Shown here: positions 56,978 through 64,000 of the stretch, piece after piece
Position numbering within the stretch: the first letter of the stretch is position 1
How the letters are laid out: each line of letters starts with the position of its first letter
Assembly: GCF_002002905.1 (NCBI RefSeq)
Contig: NZ_CP019509.1
Location: 3,448,001-3,512,000, forward strand
Direction of reading: 5' to 3'
Source of the DNA: Aquaspirillum sp. LM1
Lineage (GTDB): Bacteria > Pseudomonadota > Gammaproteobacteria > Burkholderiales > Aquaspirillaceae
DNA length: 64,000 nucleotides
Notes under the pieces: generated by a model
Seen by the model: the letters and a program-made list of their open reading frames with translations, nothing else
The model's database searches: none
What the model was told of the DNA's origin: nothing
Made by a program: the position numbers and the translations under genes

Positions 56978-58710
56978 TGAATGTCCTTTGCACCGCCTGG
57001 TGCCGTGGCTGGCGCGGCCTGCTGATCTGGCTGGCGCTGTGCTGGCTGGCGTGGCCAGCCCAGGCGCTGGACCCGAACGACCTGCTGCCCCCGGAGAAGG
57101 CTTTCCGGGTGGAGGCACAACTGGACGGACACACGGTGCGGCTGCAGCTGCGCATTGCCGACGGCTACTATCTGTACCGCAGCAAGCTGGCGCTGTCCAG
57201 TGCTCCCACCGGGCTGCTGCCTGCCCCAGCCTGGCCCAGTGGCCAGCGCAAGCATGACCCGTTTTTTGGCGAAACCGAAATCTATCGCGGCATGGTCAGC
57301 GTCACCCTGCCCCGAGACAGCGTCTGGCCAGAGCAGGCCACCCTGCTGCTGAAGCTGCAAGGCTGTGCTGACGCCGGGATTTGCTACCCGCCGGAACAGC
57401 GCCAGTTGACGCCTGGCGCGCGGCCAGTCAACTGGTGGCAGCAAGGCAGTGCGCCTGCCAGCCCGGCGGAAGGCGGTGCCCTGAATCAGCTCAGCCTGCC
57501 AGCATTGCTGGCTTCTTTTTTTGTGGCCGGGCTGGGCATGGCGCTCACCGCCTGCCTGTACCCGATGCTGCCGATTGTCTCGGCGATTGTGGCCGGGCAG
57601 GGCAGCCAGCTGACCCGCGCCAAGGGCTTCTGGCTGTCGCTGGCCTATGTGCAGGGGCTGGCGGCCAGTTATGTGCTGGTGGGGGTGGCCGCCGGGCTGA
57701 CCGGCAGCCTGCTGACCGTGTGGCTGCAACAACCGGCAGTGATCTTGTCCGCCGCTGCGCTGATGGTGGTGTTTGCCTTGGGGATGTTTGACCTGATTCC
57801 GATCCAGCTGCCCAGTGGACTGCAATCGCGGCTGACTCAGGCGTCTGGCCGGCTGAGCGGGGGGCGGGTGCTGTCGGTGTTTGCCATGGGCGCATTGTCG
57901 GCGTTGATTGTCGGGCCGTGCGTGGCACCGCCGCTGGCGGTGGCGCTGGGCTATATCGGTGCCAGCGGCGACGCCTGGCTGGGCGGGGTAGCGCTGTACG
58001 CGCTGGCGATGGGGCTGGGGGCACCGCTGCTGCTGGTGGGCACGCTGGGTGGCCAGGTGCTGCCACGCGCCGGGGTATGGATGAACCGGGTCAAGGCTGG
58101 CTTTGGCGTGGTGATGCTGGCGCTGGCGGTGTATCTGGCCGCGCCATTCTTGCCGGGCTGGCTGCCGTTGCTGCTGTGGGCCGCCATTGCCCTGGGCAGC
58201 GCGCTGGCGCTGTGGCGGCTGCGGCGCTGGTCGGCGCGGCTGCTGGCCAGCGCAGCCAGCACACTGGCGGTGCTCTGGCTGATTGGTGCAGCCACTGGCG
58301 CGTACCAGCCGCTGCACCCGCTAGCGGCGCTGGGTGGCCAGCCGGCGCATCGGGCGTTTCCGCCGTTTACCCGCATTGCCGACAGCACTGAGCTGGACAC
58401 ACGCCTGAGCCAATCCCGCCAGCCGGTGTTGCTGGATTTTTACGCTGACTGGTGCGTGGCGTGCAAGGAAATGGAAGCCGACACCTTCCCCGATCCGGCG
58501 GTCAGCGCCCAGTTGCAGCGCTTTGTCCGCCTGCAGGCCGACGTGACGGCCAACCGCGCCGAACACCAGGCGCTGCTCAAGCGCTTTGGCCTGTATGGCC
58601 CACCCGGCATTATCATCCTGGCCCCGGATGGCCGCGAATTGCAGCGCGTGGTAGGCTTTGTCCCGCCGGCAGAATTTGCCCGCCTGCTGGCCGATGTGCG
58701 CCTGCCCTGA
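56974..58710 (+). CDS. dsbD: Thiol:disulfide interchange protein DsbD
   Basis: DsbD (578 residues) carries electrons from cytoplasmic thioredoxin across the membrane to periplasmic DsbC, DsbG and CcmG. It has a signal peptide, then the alpha domain with GCADAGIC, eight membrane helices with the paired cysteines in ALTACLYP and VGPCVAPP, and the C-terminal thioredoxin domain with DWCVACKEME. All three redox pairs are complete. It is translationally coupled to cutA. Confidence 0.96.
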   Translation: MMNVLCTAWCRGWRGLLIWLALCWLAWPAQALDPNDLLPPEKAFRVEAQLDGHTVRLQLRIADGYYLYRSKLALSSAPTGLLPAPAWPSGQRKHDPFFGETEIYRGMVSVTLPRDSVWPEQATLLLKLQGCADAGICYPPEQRQLTPGARPVNWWQQGSAPASPAEGGALNQLSLPALLASFFVAGLGMALTACLYPMLPIVSAIVAGQGSQLTRAKGFWLSLAYVQGLAASYVLVGVAAGLTGSLLTVWLQQPAVILSAAALMVVFALGMFDLIPIQLPSGLQSRLTQASGRLSGGRVLSVFAMGALSALIVGPCVAPPLAVALGYIGASGDAWLGGVALYALAMGLGAPLLLVGTLGGQVLPRAGVWMNRVKAGFGVVMLALAVYLAAPFLPGWLPLLLWAAIALGSALALWRLRRWSARLLASAASTLAVLWLIGAATGAYQPLHPLAALGGQPAHRAFPPFTRIADSTELDTRLSQSRQPVLLDFYADWCVACKEMEADTFPDPAVSAQLQRFVRLQADVTANRAEHQALLKRFGLYGPPGIIILAPDGRELQRVVGFVPPAEFARLLADVRLP

Positions 58711-58845
58711 GGCCCGCGCCAGCGCGTTGGCGTGAACCCCTTGTCGGGTGCTCCCGCCAACGCGCCCACCGGCCTCGCCATCGGCCAACCTTGCCATCTC
58801 TGCCTGCCGCCCCCCGAGCGGGCATCTGCTGGATACGTTCATCCT

Positions 58846-59739
58846 ATGTTTAGCGGTATTGTATTGGCCATCAGCGCCTGCCTGGTCTGGGGGCTGGGCT
58901 TTGCGGCCCCATTGTGGGTGCCCGAGTTTTCCCCGGCGCAACTGAGCGCCGGGCGGTTTATTGCCTTTGGCGCATTTTCGGCGCTGCTGTGCCTGCGCTG
59001 GCGACCGCCGCCGCTGGCCCACGCGCTGTGGCGGCAAGCGGCACTGGGCAGTGTGGTGGGCAATCTGCTGTACTACCTGTGCCTGGCCAGCGCCATCCGC
59101 CTGATTGGCGTACCACTGCCCACGCTGATTGTTGGCATGCTGCCCGTTACGCTGGCGCTGGCGGCCAATCTGCACGGAGCGGAACAGCGCTGGGCCAAAC
59201 TGTTGCCGTCACTGGCCTTGATTGGTGCCGGCCTGCTGGCGGTCAATCTGGATGCACTGCATCAGTTGCCCGACAACGGCCTGTGGGATTATCTGGCCGG
59301 CAGCCTGCTGGCACTGGGCGCACTGGCCTGCTGGACCTGGTTTGGCCTGATGAACGCCCGCCTGCTGCGCGCCGGCACGCTGAATGCCAGCGTGTGGAGC
59401 GCCATGCTGGGGGTGGCTGTTCTGCCCTGCGCGCTGCTGCTGGGGCTATGGGCATTTGCCAACACGCCCAGCCAGCCGGTAGATGCCTGGCTGCGGCTGA
59501 TTGCCGTGTCGGCCATCACCGGGGTGGTGGGTGGCTGGCTGGCGTCGTGGCTGTGGAATCAGGCCAGCGTGCGCCTGCCGGTCACCCTGGTGGGTCAGCT
59601 GATTGTGGTGGAAACCCTGGCCGGCATTGGTTATGGCCAGTTATACACCGCCAGTTGGCCAGCCTGGCCGCTGCTGCTGGGAGCGGCATTGATGGTGGCC
59701 GGGGTGGTATGGGCGCTGTCAGCGGCAAAAAACGCTTGA
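58846..59739 (+). CDS. EamA/DMT-family transporter
   Basis: A 297-residue membrane protein with ten hydrophobic helices in two EamA repeats (VLAISACLVWGLGFAAPLWV at the start, and GGWLASWLWNQASVRLPVTL in the second half). It is a drug/metabolite-type exporter of unknown substrate. The ATG at 58846 fits the family start; the frame upstream is not conserved-looking. Confidence 0.88.
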   Translation: MFSGIVLAISACLVWGLGFAAPLWVPEFSPAQLSAGRFIAFGAFSALLCLRWRPPPLAHALWRQAALGSVVGNLLYYLCLASAIRLIGVPLPTLIVGMLPVTLALAANLHGAEQRWAKLLPSLALIGAGLLAVNLDALHQLPDNGLWDYLAGSLLALGALACWTWFGLMNARLLRAGTLNASVWSAMLGVAVLPCALLLGLWAFANTPSQPVDAWLRLIAVSAITGVVGGWLASWLWNQASVRLPVTLVGQLIVVETLAGIGYGQLYTASWPAWPLLLGAALMVAGVVWALSAAKNA

Positions 59740-59778
59740 CACGGCTTTTCAGTGGGCGTAAATTACGGCCTCTCTTGT

Positions 59779-59853
59779 GGGTCGTTAGCTCAGCGGTAGA
59801 GCAGCGGACTTTTAATCCGTTGGTCGAAGGTTCAAATCCCTCACGACCCACCA
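59779..59853 (+). tRNA. tRNA-Lys (anticodon TTT)
   Basis: The acceptor GGGTCGT pairs with ACGACCC, the anticodon loop is CTTTTAA with TTT, a T-arm with GGTTCAAATCC is present and CCA is encoded. Confidence 0.95.
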
Positions 59854-59887
59854 GAGCAAAACTTCATGGTATAATGGAGTTCAGGTT

Positions 59888-59963
59888 GGGTTGTTAGCTC
59901 AGTTGGTAGAGCAGCGGACTCTTAATCCGTAGGTCGAAAGTTCGAGCCTTTCACAGCCCACCA
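59888..59963 (+). tRNA. tRNA-Lys (anticodon CTT)
   Basis: The acceptor GGGTTGT pairs with ACAGCCC (one G-U pair), the anticodon loop is CTCTTAA with CTT, the T-arm contains AGTTCGAGCCT and CCA is encoded. It is closely similar to the upstream tRNA-Lys. Confidence 0.94.
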
Positions 59964-59974
59964 CCCGATTTTTT

Positions 59975-60002
59975 AAAAAGGCCAGCCTTGGTTGGCCTTT
60001 TT
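59975..60002 (+). terminator. Rho-independent terminator after the tRNA-Lys pair
   Basis: AAAAAGGCCAGCC pairs with GGTTGGCCTTTTT (one wobble pair), ending in a T run. Confidence 0.88.
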
Positions 60003-60047
60003 GTTTCCCCGCCTTCACGGGTCAAACGCAAGTTTGACCCCGAATGG

Positions 60048-60122
<75 letters not shown>

Positions 60123-60144
60123 AGCTTTCTGGTTCGCCAGACAC

Positions 60145-60179
60145 AAAAAACCCGTCATGCTTCTGCTGACGGGTTTTTT
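60145..60179 (+). terminator. Rho-independent terminator after tRNA-Thr
   Basis: AAAAAACCCGTCA pairs with TGACGGGTTTTTT over nine bases. Confidence 0.92.
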
Positions 60180-60247
60180 GTTGTCCACAGCCGCACCTTG
60201 CGGAGCGTTGCCCGGTCAGGACAACGCTCGCTCACGCAGCGCAAGGC

Positions 60248-61012
60248 TTATTCTACCCAACCCACCTTGCTCATCTCCACCGGCCCGGCACCAATCATGT
60301 CCTGGTAACACACATACAGCGACAATAGCACCCACGGCACCCACAACAGCAAGCCCACGCCAAACGCCATGATCGACAACACCGCGCAGCTGCCCATCAC
60401 CACGCCGTAGAGCAAAAACGCCGGCCAGTTGCGTGCGGCAAACAGCAGGCTCAGACGCATGGCCTCAATGCCACTTTGCTGCTCAAAATACACCAGCGCC
60501 GGGGCCAGCCAGTAGGCCATCATCAATGGCAGCGCCAGCACCAGCACCACCAGGCCCAGCTCCATCAGGCTGGCTTGCGCCTCCGGGGTCAGTTGGGCCA
60601 GCGCCTCGCCGCTGGGTGCCACGCCCAGCAATACTGCCATCAGCGCCACGCCGATGCCCAGTGCGCAAAACACCACCAGATACCAGATGCCAATGCCCAG
60701 CAGCGCCGCCGTGCCCTGGCGAAAGCCGGTAAACAGGTCGGCCAGCTCAGGCTCCTGGCCATGCGCCAACTTACCTGCCACCACCAGAAACCCGACCGAC
60801 AAAATCGGGCTGAGCAAGGACACCATCAGCCCGCCCAGCAGCGGAATCAGGTTCAGGCCCAGCATCAGGATAAAGTACACCACACCAAACAGCACCATGG
60901 TCAGTGGCTGTTCTCGAAACAGATAAAACGCCTCCACACACCAGCGCCAGCCGCGTAAAGCAGGCACTCGGGGAAGCGGGCGGCGCGAAGATTCCGGCCA
61001 GTCGTCAGGCAT
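60248..61012 (-). CDS. BPSS1780-family membrane protein
   Basis: A 254-residue protein with about six hydrophobic helices. The family features are the lead RGWRWCVEAFYLFREQP, the SPILSVGFLVVAGKLAHGQ segment and the cytoplasmic DLFTGFR turn. The family is widespread in betaproteobacteria, with no known function. Confidence 0.85.
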   Translation of the reverse strand: MPDDWPESSRRPLPRVPALRGWRWCVEAFYLFREQPLTMVLFGVVYFILMLGLNLIPLLGGLMVSLLSPILSVGFLVVAGKLAHGQEPELADLFTGFRQGTAALLGIGIWYLVVFCALGIGVALMAVLLGVAPSGEALAQLTPEAQASLMELGLVVLVLALPLMMAYWLAPALVYFEQQSGIEAMRLSLLFAARNWPAFLLYGVVMGSCAVLSIMAFGVGLLLWVPWVLLSLYVCYQDMIGAGPVEMSKVGWVE

Positions 61013-61140
61013 GAGACACTCCAGAGTTCAGGGATTCAACATCCCGTAGTATGACTGATTCCCCGCTGCCCAGCGAAAAGCCGGGATCAACCGGAAAAAC
61101 ATTGGCATGAAAATAGCCGCCGGGCCGGGACACATCCACC

Positions 61141-61183
61141 TGTGGATAAAGCTGTCCACAGCTTGCGCACATCTTGTGGATAA
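61141..61183. promoter_or_regulatory. Pair of DnaA boxes upstream of BPSS1780-family gene
   Basis: TGTGGATAA occurs twice in the same orientation (61141-61149 and 61175-61183), with an AGCTGTCCACAGCT inverted repeat (61150-61163) between. It lies in the 200-base gap between rsmE and the BPSS1780-family gene. Confidence 0.55.
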
Positions 61184-61212
61184 GTGACACACCAGATGCA
61201 CCTCCGCTGCGC

Positions 61213-61941
61213 TCAGTAATCGCCCCAGCACAGCTGCATGGCCGCCACCGCCGCCAGCGCCGCTGTTTCGGTGCGCAACACCCGTGGCCCCAGGGTCAGC
61301 GCCGTCCAGCCGGCGGCAATGGCGGCGTGTTCCTCGGCGTCGGTCAGCCCGCCTTCCGGGCCGGCCAGCAGCCAGGCCGAGGCGGGGGCCGGCAGCTGAC
61401 GCAGCTGCACGCCAGCCTGCGGCGACAACAGCAGCCGGGTGCCCTGCTGCGCCACCTGGCTGGCCAGCCAGGCGTCCAGACTGAGAATCGGGCGGACTTC
61501 CGGCACGCTGTTGCGCCCGCACTGTTCGCAGGCAGACAGCACAATCTCCCGCCAGCGCAGCAGCCGCTTGTCGGCGCGCTCGCCGCTCAGGCGCACAATC
61601 GAACGCTGGGTGGCCACGGGCTGAAACACCTGAACCCCCAGTTCCACGCCTTTTTGCAGGGTAAAATCCATCCGGTCGCCGCTGGAAATCCCCTGCGCCA
61701 GGCCCAGTTGCAACGGCGACTCGCGCGACACCGCCAGTGCCGCGCCCAGCTGCACCGCCACCTGCCGCTTGCCCACCGACAGCACCGTGGCCGGGTATTC
61801 GTATCCGGCTGGATCGCCATTGAACAAGGTCAGTGCGTCGCCGGGGTTCAGCCGCAGCACCTGCACATGGCGCACCACGGCATCGGGCAGGGACAGCGTG
61901 GCATCGGCAAACAGCGGCTGGTCAACAAAAAAGCGGGGCAT
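61213..61941 (-). CDS. rsmE: 16S rRNA m3U1498 methyltransferase
   Basis: RsmE (242 residues) methylates U1498 of 16S rRNA. The N-terminal PUA-like domain is followed by a SPOUT knot with LLAGPEGGLTDAEEHAA and LTLGPRVLRTETAALAA, the family signatures. Length is normal. Confidence 0.95.
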   Translation of the reverse strand: MPRFFVDQPLFADATLSLPDAVVRHVQVLRLNPGDALTLFNGDPAGYEYPATVLSVGKRQVAVQLGAALAVSRESPLQLGLAQGISSGDRMDFTLQKGVELGVQVFQPVATQRSIVRLSGERADKRLLRWREIVLSACEQCGRNSVPEVRPILSLDAWLASQVAQQGTRLLLSPQAGVQLRQLPAPASAWLLAGPEGGLTDAEEHAAIAAGWTALTLGPRVLRTETAALAAVAAMQLCWGDY

Positions 61942-62298
61942 GGTGGGTCATCCGGCAAAAGAAGCCGGTATTTTGCCCGATTGCACCGGGTTTTTCTGCG
62001 CTGCTGCCGGCAAATGAACGCATCCAGACCGCCAGTGTGTTCGATGCCGCGCATCTGCCAGGGTGTTTTGCCCAAAACCCGAAGCATTTCGCTGCCAATG
62101 TGACAACTTATCCAGACGGCAAACGCTGGCTATGGCACACTTTGCATTGCAGCATTCTGCCCGGCCCAGCCCGGTGCAGCAGACTGCGCCAAGGGCTCGC
62201 AGGGGATGCGCCAGGCCGTACCACGCCAGGCATACCCGCCGCCCCGCGCCCGCACAGACGGGACACACTCATTCATATGGCGAGAGGGAAAGTGATCC
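61942..62298. other. Intergenic region before the inositol-phosphatase gene
   Basis: No gene is supported. GAGAGGGAAAG ahead of the next ATG is its ribosome-binding site. No clear promoter or structured element was found. Confidence 0.5.
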
Positions 62299-63090
62299 AT
62301 GCAGGTGGTCGATCAGGTGATCCAGACATTGCGCGACATTGCGCAAACCGAAGTCATGCCGCGCTTTTTACGGGTGGAGTCCACCCGTAAATCGGATGGC
62401 ACCCTGTTCACCGAAGCCGACCTGGCCACCCAGCAGGCACTGGCGCGACGCCTGCCGGAGATTTTGCCCTACCCGGTGCTGGGTGAAGAAATGACGCCCG
62501 ACGAACAACACGCGCTATGGGATGCCAACCCGGACGGGCTGTGGGTGGTCGATCCCATCGACGGCACCACCAACTTTATCCACGGCCTGCCCTACTTTGC
62601 CATTTCCGTGGCGCTGATGCGCCAGGGCCGCAGCGAGCTGGGGGTGATTTACAACCCGGTGTCCAACGAAATGTTCTACGCCTGCCGGGGCAGCGGCGCC
62701 TACATGAACGGCACCCGCCTGCCACTGAAACCCGCCCCGGCGCATATGGGCGATACCATTGCCGCCGTGGAAGTCAAATACCTGCGCAGCGGCAAGCTGG
62801 GCACCCGGCTGACCAGCCTGGCCCCGTTTGGCAGCCAGCGCAGCCTGGGCGCTTCCACCATCGACTGGTGCTATCTGGCGGCAGGCCGCTACGACCTGTA
62901 TCTGCACGGCGGCCAGCGGCTGTGGGACTACGCGGCGGGCATTGTGATTCTGGAAGAAGCCGGCGGCCAAGCGTGCACACTGGATAGCGACGATTACTGG
63001 CAAGGCCCGCTGTGGCACCGCTCGGCAGTGGCGGCGCTGGACCCGAATCTGTTTGAACAGTGGCGGCGCTGGGTGAGGAATAATCAGTAA
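62299..63090 (+). CDS. Inositol-monophosphatase family phosphatase
   Basis: A 263-residue Mg-dependent phosphatase of the FIG superfamily. Motif A is VVDPIDGTTNFIHG and motif B is LWDYAAGIVILEEAGG, with the upstream glutamate in LGEEM. Candidates are inositol-1-phosphatase (SuhB-like) or a related sugar-phosphate or nucleotide phosphatase. Confidence 0.92.
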   Translation: MQVVDQVIQTLRDIAQTEVMPRFLRVESTRKSDGTLFTEADLATQQALARRLPEILPYPVLGEEMTPDEQHALWDANPDGLWVVDPIDGTTNFIHGLPYFAISVALMRQGRSELGVIYNPVSNEMFYACRGSGAYMNGTRLPLKPAPAHMGDTIAAVEVKYLRSGKLGTRLTSLAPFGSQRSLGASTIDWCYLAAGRYDLYLHGGQRLWDYAAGIVILEEAGGQACTLDSDDYWQGPLWHRSAVAALDPNLFEQWRRWVRNNQ

Positions 63091-63132
63091 AGTTGGTTTT
63101 GAAGGCCACAGGCCGGTTTTGTCAACGCACAT

Positions 63133-64000
63133 TCACGCAGCGGATGCTCCGGGCACTTCAAATGCTGCTGCAATGCATGCGCAGATACTGGCAGCCACGC
63201 TGGCATTGGCCAGCACCGGAAACGCCTCTGCCAGCTTGTTGGAGATCTGGCCGCCATTGCCTTTAATTGACCGGATAATCCGGTCAATATCCTGGTTTGG
63301 CCCTTCGACAATCTCCTTGATGGCATTCCTGGCGTTATCCCATGCACGCAAAAGCCTGGCTTCTTCCCGCATTTCCAGCCGGATGGTCCTATCGATCAGT
63401 TCTGCCAAGTATTCTACATGCTGGGTCAGGTCGAGATAGCGCCAAGCGGGAAGGGCGTCATCGTAGTCGGTAAACATGAAATTTGACGAGATACGGTCAT
63501 CATACGTTCGGACCGGGCGCTTGAACGCATAGCATCCACTATACCGGGCCATAAATGGCCTGGAGAACCATTCCAGCACGGTATCGTACCTGGCCCGATC
63601 TTGAGGTTTGTGGGTGATGGTGGCCGAGATAGGCAGAATATAGGGTTTGGGCACAGCACCATCGCGGCGCAAGCTATCGTTAATCAAAAAGCGGTGAATT
63701 CTGCCGTTTCCATCAGCCAAAGGGTGGATGTACACAAACCCAAACGAAATAGCTGCCGCCCTGGCAATCGGTGAAGCCCCCTGGGTGTGCTCGATAAACA
63801 TTGCCATGCCACGAAGCATGGCATCAAGCGCATCCCAATGGGGCGCGATGTAGTGCACCACTTCTTGAAACCCGGAAGTTTCCCCCACAAAAACAGGAGA
63901 CTTCCTCAGCCCGAAATGGCTGAAGGTGGAGTTGTCGCCAATGATCTCCCGTTGCAGCTCGGTCAGCGCCTCCCGGTCGAGAGGAGACAGCAGCACCCCA
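63133..64000 (-). CDS. Fic-domain protein, 5' end beyond the window
   Basis: At least 287 residues of a Fic-family protein. The active-site loop HPLADGNGRIHRFL matches HxFx(D/E)GNGRxxR, typical of AMP-transferring Fic enzymes, and the beta-flap precedes it. The frame continues past the window end, so the N-terminus, where an inhibitory (S/T)xxxE(G/N) helix could lie, is not visible. The C-terminal 90 residues are helical with an Ala-rich end. It is convergent with the inositol-phosphatase gene. Confidence 0.85.
   Translation of the reverse strand, partial: GVLLSPLDREALTELQREIIGDNSTFSHFGLRKSPVFVGETSGFQEVVHYIAPHWDALDAMLRGMAMFIEHTQGASPIARAAAISFGFVYIHPLADGNGRIHRFLINDSLRRDGAVPKPYILPISATITHKPQDRARYDTVLEWFSRPFMARYSGCYAFKRPVRTYDDRISSNFMFTDYDDALPAWRYLDLTQHVEYLAELIDRTIRLEMREEARLLRAWDNARNAIKEIVEGPNQDIDRIIRSIKGNGGQISNKLAEAFPVLANASVAASICACIAAAFEVPGASAA

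Overview
This 64 kb window is a high-GC proteobacterial chromosome segment. The gene set points to Neisseriales, most likely Chromobacteriaceae: EarP-type EF-P modification beside efp, cobalamin-dependent MetH, an lptM-lysA-GNAT block, a BPSS1780-type membrane protein, and generally betaproteobacterial protein sequences. Species cannot be fixed from sequence alone. A CO-sensing CooA-like regulator next to cowN suggests a diazotroph or the descendant of one. A perfect FNR box suggests anaerobic regulation.

Layout. 1-4.5 kb: a small NAD-binding protein under an FNR-type promoter, then lrp-earP-efp (minus strand), divergent from dadA. 4.8-8.4 kb: a PAS-GGDEF-EVL protein followed by an UndA-like 1-alkene-forming oxidase. 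8.5-16.4 kb (all minus): an R-body (reb) island with four near-identical RebB proteins, a short fifth RebB, a long Ala/Pro-linker RebB-like protein, an uncharacterised helical protein, a T4-type lysozyme, a patatin phospholipase, and three regulators (Crp/Fnr type, sigma-70 type, and LuxR type with a degenerate receiver). 17-22 kb: a Lys/Ala-rich exported protein, two palindromic DnaA-box pairs, rlhA, and a LysR/MFS divergent pair. 22.3-25.5 kb: three tandem Rpn-type PD-(D/E)XK nucleases. 26.1-28.3 kb: an AT-richer P-loop NTPase gene bounded by integron-type attC sites. 28.7-43 kb: metH, a CHASE-PAS-GGDEF-EAL protein, a CadR-like regulator, an ABC exporter, an Rpn remnant, cpoB, a solitary MNT nucleotidyltransferase, LysE/AraC and an HD-GYP protein. 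43-64 kb is mostly housekeeping: GNAT, lysA, lptM, cyaY, rsmA, gltL-gltI, cooA-cowN, thioredoxin, thioesterase, tonB-like, dps, tpx, fxsA, cutA-dsbD, three tRNAs, rsmE, an inositol-phosphatase family gene and the end of a Fic gene.

How genes fit together. The reb island looks like a self-contained module: structural ribbon proteins, cell-wall and membrane hydrolases that could release or arm the ribbons, and its own regulatory cascade. Three c-di-GMP proteins (two GGDEF/EAL, one HD-GYP) point to heavy second-messenger control. The cassette NTPase, the Rpn cluster, the Rpn remnant and Fic are accessory genes of the sort found in defence or toxin settings. No integrase, transposase, CRISPR array or rRNA was found.
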